NCBI GenBank assembly: GCA_005882445.1
Contig: VBAN01000005.1
Coordinates: 1-8,080, forward strand
DNA: 8,080 nucleotides
From: Candidatus Segetimicrobium genomatis
GTDB lineage: Bacteria > Sysuimicrobiota > Sysuimicrobiia > Sysuimicrobiales > Segetimicrobiaceae
Direction: 5' to 3'
The position numbers and the translations under genes were made by a program. Shown here one piece after another: positions 1-6,690 of this stretch. The first letter of the stretch is position 1, and each line of letters begins with the position of its first letter. The notes beneath the pieces are model-generated. The model did not search any database. It worked only from the letters and a program-made list of their open reading frames with translations, and was not told where the DNA came from.

Positions 1-772
1 CATCAAGGAAAATGTCGTACCACCCGGCGATATGGAACGCCGGAACGCGCACCTGCGCGTAGCGGCGCTCGATGCTCCACCGCTCCCAGTACTCGTCGCG
101 CGTGGGATGCTCGAGCCAGTCGAAGAACCAGGGCGCGATCCCCTCCCGGCGGAGCAGCGCGTACTCCTTGATGGGCAGCGTGCCGAACTTCAGCCCGGCT
201 GCGCTGAACGACGCGAAGAATTCCGCCTCCAGCGCGTGCAGCTCGCGCCGGCGGGCGGCGTCCTCGGCGAGGCTGACGCCCCAGGACTCGGTGAACGCGA
301 GGTGGAGCGCGCCCCCCCGGTAGGTCCAGCCGTCGTAGTATTCCGACCCGGTCATTCCGGGGACGACGCACGCGAGGTGCGGGGGCGCCGTCACCGCCGC
401 GAGGAGTTGGGTCGCCCCGACGTAAGAGAGCCCGTACATCCCCACCCGGCCGTTCGCCTTCGGGAGGCGCGCCGCCCATTCGACTGTGTCGTAGCCGTCC
501 TCGGCCTCGTGCGCAAACGGATACCAGTCCCCCCCGCTGGTCCAGCGGCCTCGAACGTCCTGGATGACGACCATGTAGCCCCGCCGGGCGTACCAGGAGG
601 GATGGGCGTAGACGGAGTCCTGTCCCTGGGTCTTGTTGTAGGGGGAGCGCATCAGCAGGACGGGAAACGGCCCCGGGCCCTCCGGGACGTACAGATCCGC
701 ATTCAGCGAGACCCCGTCGCGCATCCTGACCGGGATATCGTGCGTCACCGACACCGTGCCGTTGCGCGCCAC
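1..772 (-). CDS. CocE/NonD family serine hydrolase (partial, 3' end off the window)
   Basis: This is an alpha/beta-hydrolase of the CocE / X-Pro dipeptidyl-peptidase S15 family, whose members hydrolyse esters or amides such as acylated or peptidyl substrates. Translation from the GTG at 772 gives 257 residues, open to the left edge. Visible family features are the MRDGVSLNADLY opening strand (residues 17-28), the substrate-site RSPYNK (42-47), QDVRGRW (71-77), and the nucleophile elbow GLSYVG with Ser116 (codon 425-427). GWYDIFLD lies at the truncation. The catalytic Asp and His of the family lie further downstream (D259 and H287 in cocaine esterase), so they fall outside the window. The start is supported by an AGGGGGG ribosome-binding site at 782-788, nine bases upstream. 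No signal peptide is visible, so it is probably cytoplasmic. It follows the UxaA-type gene by 67 nt and is probably the last visible gene of that operon. The family is secure; the substrate is not known. Confidence 0.9.
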   Translation of the reverse strand, partial: MARNGTVSVTHDIPVRMRDGVSLNADLYVPEGPGPFPVLLMRSPYNKTQGQDSVYAHPSWYARRGYMVVIQDVRGRWTSGGDWYPFAHEAEDGYDTVEWAARLPKANGRVGMYGLSYVGATQLLAAVTAPPHLACVVPGMTGSEYYDGWTYRGGALHLAFTESWGVSLAEDAARRRELHALEAEFFASFSAAGLKFGTLPIKEYALLRREGIAPWFFDWLEHPTRDEYWERWSIERRYAQVRVPAFHIAGWYDIFLD

Positions 773-839
773 CGTGGTACACCCCCCTGTGTGAACGTGC
801 TGCCCCCGGCGCTCCGCCTCCCCGCGGGCGCCCGCGCCG

Positions 840-2015
840 CTATCTGGCGGCGCCGGCCGCGTCGAGGACCCCGAACGGGTAGCGGCTGATCGAGAACTCC
901 CGGTGTCCGAGCCGCTCCGCCTTCGTCGTCTCGCCCTGCGCCACCGCGAGGATCGCCTCGTAGATGCGGCGCCCCATGCTCTCGATGGTCTCGGTCCCTT
1001 CGAGGATCAGCCCGGCGTTGAGATCGATGTTGTCCTGCATGCGCGAGGCGGTGTGTGAGTTCGTCGCGACCTTGATCACGGGCACGATCGGCGACCCCGT
1101 CGGCGTGCCGCGTCCGGTCGTGAACACGGCCACCTGCGCGCCCCCCGCGACCATCCCCACCATCTGCTCGATATCGTGTCCGGGCGTGTCCATGATCACC
1201 AACCCCGGGGCCGCCGGGCGGACGGCGTACTCCACCACCTGCCGGATCGTGCGCGTGCCGCCTTTCTTGGCGGCGCCGAGGGACTTCTCCTCGATCGTCG
1301 TGAGGCCCCCCTCGATATTGCCCGGGGCCGGGTTCGCCCCGCGGATGTCCTCGCCGTGCGCGCGGACCACGGCCTCGTAGCGGTGGATGATCGCGTAAAT
1401 CTCCTCGGCGACCTGGGGGCTGGCCGCGCGCCGGGCCAGCAGATGCTCGGCGCCGATGAGCTCGGTCGTCTCCGCCAGGACCACGGTGCCGCCGGCGTCC
1501 ACCAGGTGGTCGCTGGCCGCCCCCAGCGCCGGGTTCGCGGTGATCCCCGACAGCGCATCGGATCCCCCGCATTCCGTTCCAAGGATCAGCGCGCCCACCG
1601 GCGCGCGCTCCCGCCGGGCGGCGGCCGCCCCGCTCAGCAGCGCCGTGAGGCGCTCGCGCCCCTGCTCCAGCGCAGCCCGAAACCCCCCGGCCTCTGTCAC
1701 GACGACGAGATCGGCCCGCTGGCCCGCCGCGCGGATCCGATCGAGCAGCGCCGACCGCTCCGGCGTGTCGGCGATCAGGAGCGCGGCCGCGACGTTGGGA
1801 TTCGCGGCGAACCCCGCGAGCGTGCGGGCGATCCGCTCCCGGTTCTGCGGGAGATCCTCGGGTGTCGGCTCGTATTCGTGCCCCACCCAGATCGCATCCG
1901 TGCCCCGGGCGATCGCCCGCGCCACCCCCGACGCCGAAGCCACGAGCGGCAGCACCAGCACGTGGTTGCGCGTCCCCCACCCTCGATCGCGGCGATAGAG
2001 GAGAATCTCGTCCAT
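840..2015 (-). CDS. UxaA-family dehydratase large subunit, paralogue B (retains the C-terminal domain signatures)
   Basis: A 391-residue protein of the altronate/galactarate dehydratase (UxaA, GarD) and sulfolactate lyase (SuyB) family. It has the middle and C-terminal domains but no SAF domain. It opens with the family start GWGTRNHVLVLP (residues 12-23). The C-terminal domain is well conserved: LGTECGGSDA (145-154), ITANPALG (158-165), ETTELIGAEHLLARR (182-196), NPAPGN (228-233), GGLTTIEEKSLG (236-247), MDTPGHD (275-281), TTGRGTPTGSPIVPVIKV (299-316). The middle domain is degenerate. HEYEPTPED (46-54) stands where relatives have an H-x-x-GC motif, and ADTPERS (82-88) stands where they have GLGCE. 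The ATG at 2015 lies 5 nt after the TGA of the preceding paralogue, with a GAGGT ribosome-binding site overlapping that stop. An upstream extension in this frame is only a shadow of the neighbouring gene. The enzyme is probably cytoplasmic and works with the two genes upstream. Family assignment is secure; the substrate is unknown. Confidence 0.88.
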   Translation of the reverse strand: MDEILLYRRDRGWGTRNHVLVLPLVASASGVARAIARGTDAIWVGHEYEPTPEDLPQNRERIARTLAGFAANPNVAAALLIADTPERSALLDRIRAAGQRADLVVVTEAGGFRAALEQGRERLTALLSGAAAARRERAPVGALILGTECGGSDALSGITANPALGAASDHLVDAGGTVVLAETTELIGAEHLLARRAASPQVAEEIYAIIHRYEAVVRAHGEDIRGANPAPGNIEGGLTTIEEKSLGAAKKGGTRTIRQVVEYAVRPAAPGLVIMDTPGHDIEQMVGMVAGGAQVAVFTTGRGTPTGSPIVPVIKVATNSHTASRMQDNIDLNAGLILEGTETIESMGRRIYEAILAVAQGETTKAERLGHREFSISRYPFGVLDAAGAAR

Positions 2016-2020
2016 CGACC

Positions 2021-3025
2021 TCACATCGTCGGCGCGATCCGGTGGATCGCCATCTCGAAGTCCCCCAGCGCCTCGAGGGCCGTCTCCTCCAGACACACTC
2101 TGCCGAGCGCCGCGACCACCGCCCCAGCGGCGCCGGCGGACGGGAGGTCCTCCAGCATCACGTCGACATCCCCGGCAAACGGCCGGGCGTGGGGCGCGAT
2201 CCCGACGTGCACCACGGGCGCCACCGGGCAGCCCGCGGGCAGCCCCTCGACGAGCGGCGAGAGAATGACGTGAGCCCCCGCCGCCGCGAGCCCCGTCTTC
2301 TGGGCGATGCGGGACCGGGGAGCCTCCATGAAGAAGGCGCCGCGCCCGGCCGGGGGCGTCGCGTACGGGAGCGGCGTCGCATCGCGGGGGGCGACCCCGG
2401 CGCTTCCGTACGCGACCTGCGTCGGCCGCGGGTCCGGGCCGTCCCGGCCGGCGGACACCGCCTGCATCACCGTGGCCCCCGCCTTGAGGAGCCGGTCGAT
2501 CACCTCCGAAAACACGCGGGCCTGCGCCGGCGGGATCCCGAGCCACGCCGCCTCGATCCCCACCCGCAGATCCGCCCAGGTGAGCGTGACCTCAGGATCA
2601 GACGCCGCCCCGTTCCGCAGCCGCTCCAGTGCCTCGCGCCCGGCGGCGATCGCCGCGATCGTCCCGCCCGACTGCTGGATCCCGACGAACTCTGCGCGCT
2701 GCCCGCGCCCGGCGATCGACCGGTGGAGCGCCACCCCCTGGACCGTCTCGCACCCGAGGCTCACCACGAGCGTCCCGGCCACGTTGGGATGGGTTCCGAG
2801 ACCGGTGAGCACCTGCTCGGTGAGGTGCGCGTCCCCGCCCAGTTGCGCGCAGCCGTGCTGGTGCTCGATCGCCACGGCGCCCGGAGCGCCCTCGGCGACC
2901 GTCCGCGCCGCCTGGGCCGCGCAGACCACCGATGGGATGACGAGGAAGTGGCGCCGGATGCCCAGGGCGCCGCTCGGACGCTTCCACCCTCGGAAAGTTT
3001 GGGAAGCCTCAGCCATCGTTACCAT
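2021..3025 (-). CDS. UxaA-family dehydratase large subunit, paralogue A (retains the middle-domain cysteine motifs)
   Basis: A 334-residue paralogue of the next gene in the operon. The middle domain is canonical: GWKRPSGALGIRR (13-25), FLVIPSVVCA (27-36), HQHGCAQLGGD (55-65), HPNVAGTLVVSLGCE (79-93) and GIQQSGGT (115-122). The C-terminal domain is shorter and diverged. LTWADLRVG (148-156) replaces the TECGGSD segment, and the NPxPGN...TTIEEKSLG stretch is absent. FFMEAPRS (231-238) stands at the MDTPG position. The fold still appears preserved, because LVEGLPAGCPVAPVVHVG (248-265) aligns with the TTGRG...SPIVPVIKV strand of paralogue B. The ATG at 3025 has GAGGAG seven bases upstream; an ATG at 3016 is possible but less well placed. 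It lies 26 nt after the SAF gene and 5 nt before paralogue B. A role as half of a hetero-oligomeric dehydratase or lyase is inferred; homology to the family is clear. Confidence 0.82.
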   Translation of the reverse strand: MVTMAEASQTFRGWKRPSGALGIRRHFLVIPSVVCAAQAARTVAEGAPGAVAIEHQHGCAQLGGDAHLTEQVLTGLGTHPNVAGTLVVSLGCETVQGVALHRSIAGRGQRAEFVGIQQSGGTIAAIAAGREALERLRNGAASDPEVTLTWADLRVGIEAAWLGIPPAQARVFSEVIDRLLKAGATVMQAVSAGRDGPDPRPTQVAYGSAGVAPRDATPLPYATPPAGRGAFFMEAPRSRIAQKTGLAAAGAHVILSPLVEGLPAGCPVAPVVHVGIAPHARPFAGDVDVMLEDLPSAGAAGAVVAALGRVCLEETALEALGDFEMAIHRIAPTM

Positions 3026-3051
3026 TGCTCCACTCCTCGCTTCGATCGGCC

Positions 3052-3339
3052 TTATCGCGCCCGGTCGCTCCGCACATTATGCACGTGGACGTGCTGGCCG
3101 GGCCGGATCTCCGCGGTGGCCACGCCGATCACTTCGCCGTACTTGATCACCGCGGCGCCGGCCTCCATGGGGGCCACCGCGATCTTGTGCCCGAACGGGA
3201 TCAACGTCTCCGCCACCACGCGCACGGTCTCGCCGCCCCGGCGGACCTCGACCGCGGTGCCCGGCGGGAGGGGCGCCAGTGCAATGGCCGCGGTGTCTCG
3301 GGCGTCCAGCAGGAGAGCCACGGGGCGGGCGGCGGACAC
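3052..3339 (-). CDS. SAF-domain small subunit of a UxaA/SuyA-type dehydratase or lyase
   Basis: A 95-residue protein consisting of one SAF domain, equivalent to the N-terminal domain of altronate/galactarate dehydratases or the separate SuyA small subunit. Family features are LDARDTAAIAL (11-21), the GHKIAVAPM stretch (50-58), VIKYGEVIGVATAEI (64-78) and the terminal HVHVHNV (83-89). In characterised relatives this domain sits near the active site and contributes histidines. The start is a GTG at 3339, seven bases after the stop of the GGT-like gene. The ribosome-binding site is weak (GGGGCC), which suggests translational coupling. It is followed after 26 nt by the first of two large-subunit paralogues, so all three products are expected to assemble together. 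Length and motifs match stand-alone SAF subunits. The family call is confident; the reaction is not determined. Confidence 0.88.
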   Translation of the reverse strand: MSAARPVALLLDARDTAAIALAPLPPGTAVEVRRGGETVRVVAETLIPFGHKIAVAPMEAGAAVIKYGEVIGVATAEIRPGQHVHVHNVRSDRAR

Positions 3340-3346
3340 GGCCCCG

Positions 3347-4946
3347 TTACCAGCCGATCGCGTAGCCGTTCCGCCGGGGATCGGCGGCGCCGGCGAGCCA
3401 GCCCGTCAGCGGATCCGCGAGGATCCCCTGAACCCCGCCCACCCGCATGGACCACGGCCCCCGCAGGTCGATCTCGTACCCGCGGCCGGCGAGCGCGCTC
3501 CGTGTCGACTCGGGAACCCGCGACTCCATCCGCATCACCTGCGCGGGCAGCGGATCGCCCACGTCGTCCACCCACCGGAACCGGGGCGCCGCGATCGCGT
3601 CCTGGAGATTGAGCCCGAAGTCGAGCAGGTGCACGAGGACCTGCACGGTCGTGACGAGGATACCGTAGGACCCGGGCGTCCCGATCGTACCCGCAAACCG
3701 CCCGTTCCTGTGGAGGTGGAGCGGCGCAATCGGCCACTCGTGGGTCTTGCCGGGGGCGACGACGTTGGGGTGCCCGGGGGTCATCGAGAACCAGTGCATG
3801 GCGTTGTTCAGGCAGACCCCGGTCCCGGGGACGACGACGCCGCTGCCGAATCCGTGCCCCAGACTGTGGGTGATGTTGACCGCCAGCCCGCTCGCGTCCG
3901 CGGCCGCAAGGTGCGTGGTCGATGCCATCCCCCCGCCCTCGGCGGTCCCCCCCGCTCCGACGCCGCCGCCGGGTGTGCCGGCCACCTGGAATTCGCGGAG
4001 GCGCCGGTCGACTTCCGCCCGCAGCTCCCCGGTGTGATCGGGCGAGAGCAGCCGGGCCACCGGCACATCGACAAACGCCGGGTCCCCCACGTAGCGATCG
4101 GTGTCCATTCGCGCCGCCCGTGAGGCTTCCGCGACCATAGCCAGGTGATCTGGGCTCAGATGTCCCGCCTCACTGACGTTGAACGTGTCCAAGATGTTGA
4201 GCGTCTCGAGGGCCTGAACCGCGCTGGTCGGCGGCGGCGGCGCGTAGACCGTGACCCCCCGGTAGGTGGTGTGGATGGGGGAGGTCCACCGGAGCGTCTC
4301 CGGATAGGCGCGCAGGTCCCCCTCCGTGAGCAACCCGCCGCGGTCCCTCATCAAGCGGTCGATCGCATGGCCCAGGGATCCGCCGTACAGGTAGCCGATC
4401 CCTTCTGCGGCGATCCGCCGGAATGTCCTGGCCAGATCCGGCTGCGCGAGGAGCGACCCGACGGCCGGGATGTGGCCATCGTGGTAGTAGGTGGCGGTCC
4501 CTTCCGGCGTCAGCCGGCTCCCGCTCTCGGAGAACATCTGGTCGTCGAATGGCGTGAACGGGACCCCACGCTCCGCCAGTTCGATCGCGGGCTCCAGCAC
4601 GTGCGAGAGGGACAGCTTTCCATAGTCGCTCAGCGCTCGAGCCCAGCCCGCAAGGTTTCCCGGAACGGCCGGGGTCAGGGGCCCTGCGTCGGGGTGCCCG
4701 CCTGTAAATCGGTCGGGGGTCGCGCCGGAGGGGGCGCGGCCGAGGAAGACCAGCACCCGCGGCGGCCCGTCCGGCGGCGTCAGCACCAGGGTGCCGCATC
4801 CGGCCAGTCCCGACATGTACGGCTCCGCCACGCCGATCGCGGCGGCCGCCGCCACGACGGCTGGCCGTAGCGACCATTCCCCGCCGGCCGTAGACCACCG
4901 GACGAAGCCCAAACTTTGTGGCAGACGTCTCGTGCGGCACCGCCAT
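3347..4946 (-). CDS. Gamma-glutamyltransferase-like Ntn hydrolase, 5' end disrupted by a frameshifting deletion
   Basis: This is a GGT-superfamily protein (peptidase T3), a self-cleaving N-terminal nucleophile amidohydrolase. The main body reads from about 4861 to the stop at 3347. It carries AEPYMSGLAG, TPAVPGNLAGW, HVLEPAIELAERGVPF, YAPPPPTSA, YVGDPAFVDVPV and the processing-site STTH, whose first Thr (codon 3917-3919) is the expected nucleophile. FGSGVVVPGTGVCLNN and DPRRNGYAIGW follow. The canonical N-terminus (RPVVYGRRGMVATA, starting at ATG 4946) is in a different frame and stops matching at about 4863. The roughly 20-residue segment ending in GGNAxDA is missing between the two parts. 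The glutathione-type alpha-carboxylate Arg is replaced (LGRAP, Leu codon 4742-4744), and PGSYG (3662-3676) replaces PGG. This points to a GGT-like acylase rather than true GGT. No signal peptide is visible. The gene may be a pseudogene, or the break may be an assembly error. It leads the SAF/UxaA cluster, 7 nt upstream of the small subunit. Confidence 0.82.
4855..4880 (-). other. Apparent deletion/frameshift junction in the GGT-like gene
   Basis: Reading down the minus strand, GMVATA ends with the GCC codon at 4865-4863. The body frame resumes with the GCC at 4861-4859 (AVVAAAAAIGVAEPY), leaving a single base, 4862, between them. In GGT homologues such as the B. subtilis enzyme (recalled from memory) about 20 residues, including GGNAID, lie between these blocks. 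The window is therefore short by roughly 59 nt net, which changes the frame. The effect is seen directly; its cause (true mutation or assembly error) cannot be decided here. Confidence 0.7.
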
Positions 4947-5001
4947 CCCCCTTCCGCCGGACCACCGGATGGACCCGGAGGCCTCACCCGTGACGCGGCT
5001 A

Positions 5002-5045
5002 CACAAAGCGGGAGGGGATGGCCGTCGCTGGCCATCCCCGTCCCG
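5002..5045 (-). terminator. Rho-independent terminator of the cold-shock gene
   Basis: A perfect 10-bp inverted repeat (GGGGATGGCC at 5014-5023 and GGCCATCCCC at 5030-5039) encloses a 6-nt loop. One bulged base at 5040 allows five further pairs (5009-5013 with 5041-5045). On the minus strand the stem is followed by CTTTGTGT, an imperfect U-tract. It lies 25 nt after the cold-shock stop codon and isolates that gene from the catabolic cluster downstream. Confidence 0.75.
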
Positions 5046-5070
5046 TCACGCTACCTGACGCGGTCTACCG

Positions 5071-5277
5071 TTAGCGGACCACTCGGACGTTGGCGGCCTG
5101 GGGACCCTTCCGCCCGGCCGTCTCCTCGTACTCCACCTTGTCGCCCTCGTTCAGGGTCTTGTAGCCATCGCCCTGGATCGCGCTGTAGTGCACGAACAGA
5201 TCCTTCGTGCCCTCCTCGGGGGTAATGAACCCGTAACCCTTCTCAGAGCTAAACCACTTGACTGTTCCAACTGCCAT
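5071..5277 (-). CDS. CspA-family cold-shock protein
   Basis: A 68-residue single cold-shock domain of normal family length, binding single-stranded RNA or DNA in the cytoplasm as an RNA chaperone. It opens with GTVKWF (residues 4-9). RNP1 is KGYGFI (13-18) and RNP2 is LFVHYS (27-32). The C-terminal KGPQAANV strand is also typical. The ATG at 5277 is preceded by AAGGAG at a spacing of nine bases. The gene has its own promoter-like sequence and is followed by a strong hairpin, so it is probably monocistronic. The likely leader is only about 57 nt, shorter than that of the cold-inducible E. coli cspA, which gives no hint of a cspA-type thermosensing leader. The paralogue identity (cspA, B, C and so on) cannot be assigned. 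Confidence 0.96.
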   Translation of the reverse strand: MAVGTVKWFSSEKGYGFITPEEGTKDLFVHYSAIQGDGYKTLNEGDKVEYEETAGRKGPQAANVRVVR

Positions 5278-5340
5278 ACCTTCCCACTCCTTTACCGGTG
5301 CATGCTACCAACCGACTTTTCAGCCTGCTGATGCGAAGAT

Positions 5341-5370
5341 AGTATGCCACACGGAAAACCAAAAAGGCAA
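5341..5370 (-). promoter_or_regulatory. Sigma70-like promoter of the cold-shock gene
   Basis: On the minus strand TTGCCT (5370-5365, -35-like) and CATACT (5346-5341, -10-like) are separated by 18 bases. This is one of the most AT-rich spots in an otherwise very G+C-rich window. Transcription would begin near 5334, giving a leader of about 57 nt. No operator was recognised. The spacer lies inside a 6-bp inverted repeat (ACACGG/CCGTGT, 5349-5354 and 5372-5377) that may instead help end the upstream DUF1116 transcript. Confidence 0.5.
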
Positions 5371-5382
5371 GCCGTGTCCGGT

Positions 5383-6678
5383 TCACTCGGCGACCGTGGC
5401 TGAGGCGGCGCCGGCGTCCGCCGTGTACCGGCCGGCAAACGCGGCCAGCGCGCGCTGAAACGCCAGGAGCGGCGCGCGGACCACCCCCGCTCCGATCTGT
5501 CCCGTTCCGGCCTGGCGGTGCGCGATGCCCGTGTTGATGACCGGCGTGAGCCCCAACTTGACGACGGAGCGCAGATCGATCCCTGTCGGCGCGCCGGCGA
5601 AGTCGAGCGCCGGGATCTTGAAGTGGGCGCTCTGCCCCAGGGTGATCTCCGCCATGGACCGCGTCACGGCCAGGGCCTCGCGCAGGGAGGGCAGCCCCAC
5701 GAAGCCGACGACGGCCGGCGCGGCCGCCATCGCCATTCCCCCCACCCCCACCGTCTCCACGATGGCGCTGTCGCCCATGTCCGGGTTGGCATCCTCCGCG
5801 CCAAACCCCGGGAAGTACATGCCCGCCGGCACGGGCGCCGGGGCGGTGAACCACTGATCTCCGAGGCCGCTGACCCGAATGCCGAACTCGACGCCGTTCC
5901 GGCTCATCACCGTGACGACGGTGCTGTAGGGGATCTCCCGGATCGCGCCCACCATGGCTTTTGCCCCGACCATGGCGAGGTTCAAGAAGAACTGATCGTT
6001 GTCGGCCAGGAACCGCAGGACGGACGGCAGGACCGATCCCGAGATCCCGCACTCCACGAGCGCGGGCGCGATCGCCCGGAAGAACAGGCCGGTCGCGGCG
6101 ACGTTGCGCTGGTGCAGCTCGTCGCCCATGGTGAGGGCGCGGGCCATCAGCGGGAGGAGCGGCACCCCGCCGAGGCGCCGGACCGCCGCATCGAGCGCGG
6201 GGGCGAGCGCCTCGCGCATCCACCGCAGGCGGGCGATCACCGTCCCGTCGTTGGCTCCGAACCGCAGCACGGCTCCGATCCCCTCGTTCAGCGGAGCGTA
6301 GGCCGTGATTCCGTGCTCGGGATCCCGCACTTCCCCCACCGGCATGGACGGGGAGACGATCCCCGCCATGGGACCGACCACCCCCGCGTCGTGCGTGCAG
6401 CGGAGCGCGATGGCGCCACGGTCGAGGAGCGCCTCCGCCGCGGCCGGGTCGGCGGCCCAGCCTTCGAAGAGCGCCGCGCCGAGGACCGCCCCCCGCATCG
6501 GGCCGCACATGGAGGCGGCCGCGATCGGCGGACCCGCGTGCAACAGGACGCGGCCGCCGAACTCCGGGATCGCCTCGCGCGCTTCGCGGATCCTGGCGAG
6601 CACCGGAGCCGCCGCGGTGAGGCGGCGCAGGGCGAGCTCGTTGGCGGTGGCGATGCGGCCGGCGAGGGTGGCGGCCAC
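5383..6678 (-). CDS. DUF1116 family protein (AllG/YlbE-like)
   Basis: A 431-residue protein of the DUF1116 family, close in length to E. coli YlbE. YlbE (AllG) is a component, with FdrA (AllF) and YlbF (AllH), of the oxamate carbamoyltransferase of anaerobic allantoin breakdown. Conserved-looking blocks are HAGPPI and CGPMRGA (47-64), HDAGVVGPMAGI (96-107), PLNEGIG (119-125), MGDELHQRN (164-172), DNDQFFLNL (197-205), SRNGVEFGIR (229-238), GLGDQWFTAP (241-250), DMGDSAIVET (290-299) and RQAGTGQIGAG (378-388). The start is a GTG at 6678, 12 nt after the stop of the ACT-domain gene, with only a weak ribosome-binding site, so coupled translation is likely. No fdrA or DUF2877 partner is within the window, so carbamoyl transfer is not established here. 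Family membership is confident; function is open. Confidence 0.87.
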   Translation of the reverse strand: MAATLAGRIATANELALRRLTAAAPVLARIREAREAIPEFGGRVLLHAGPPIAAASMCGPMRGAVLGAALFEGWAADPAAAEALLDRGAIALRCTHDAGVVGPMAGIVSPSMPVGEVRDPEHGITAYAPLNEGIGAVLRFGANDGTVIARLRWMREALAPALDAAVRRLGGVPLLPLMARALTMGDELHQRNVAATGLFFRAIAPALVECGISGSVLPSVLRFLADNDQFFLNLAMVGAKAMVGAIREIPYSTVVTVMSRNGVEFGIRVSGLGDQWFTAPAPVPAGMYFPGFGAEDANPDMGDSAIVETVGVGGMAMAAAPAVVGFVGLPSLREALAVTRSMAEITLGQSAHFKIPALDFAGAPTGIDLRSVVKLGLTPVINTGIAHRQAGTGQIGAGVVRAPLLAFQRALAAFAGRYTADAGAASATVAE

Positions 6679-6690
6679 GTGCCCGGGCCC

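Noticed and set aside
3..782. Alternative frame starting at the GTG at 782
   Set aside because: It has Arg/Gly/Pro-rich shadow composition. The frame beginning at GTG 772 reads as a clear CocE/NonD hydrolase with a nucleophile elbow and a well-spaced ribosome-binding site.
2016..2546. Upstream extension of the paralogue B reading frame to 2546
   Set aside because: Family homology starts at the ATG at 2015. The extension runs out of frame through paralogue A, has low-complexity composition and matches nothing I know.
1862..4123. Very long plus-strand open frame (753 codons) antisense to the UxaA-type, SAF and GGT-like genes
   Set aside because: The translation is rich in Arg, Pro, Gly and Ala without any recognisable domain. 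It is the usual GC-rich antisense shadow of the clearly homologous minus-strand genes.
4947..5001. Promoter for the catabolic cluster between the cold-shock terminator and ATG 4946
   Set aside because: I looked for -35/-10 elements and found no AT-rich hexamers with proper spacing. A promoter is likely to exist but cannot be supported from the sequence.
4947..5035. An ATG start for the GGT-like gene at 5035
   Set aside because: It lies inside the cold-shock terminator stem, and the first ~58 residues in that frame do not resemble GGT. The true N-terminal sequence is in the other frame from ATG 4946.
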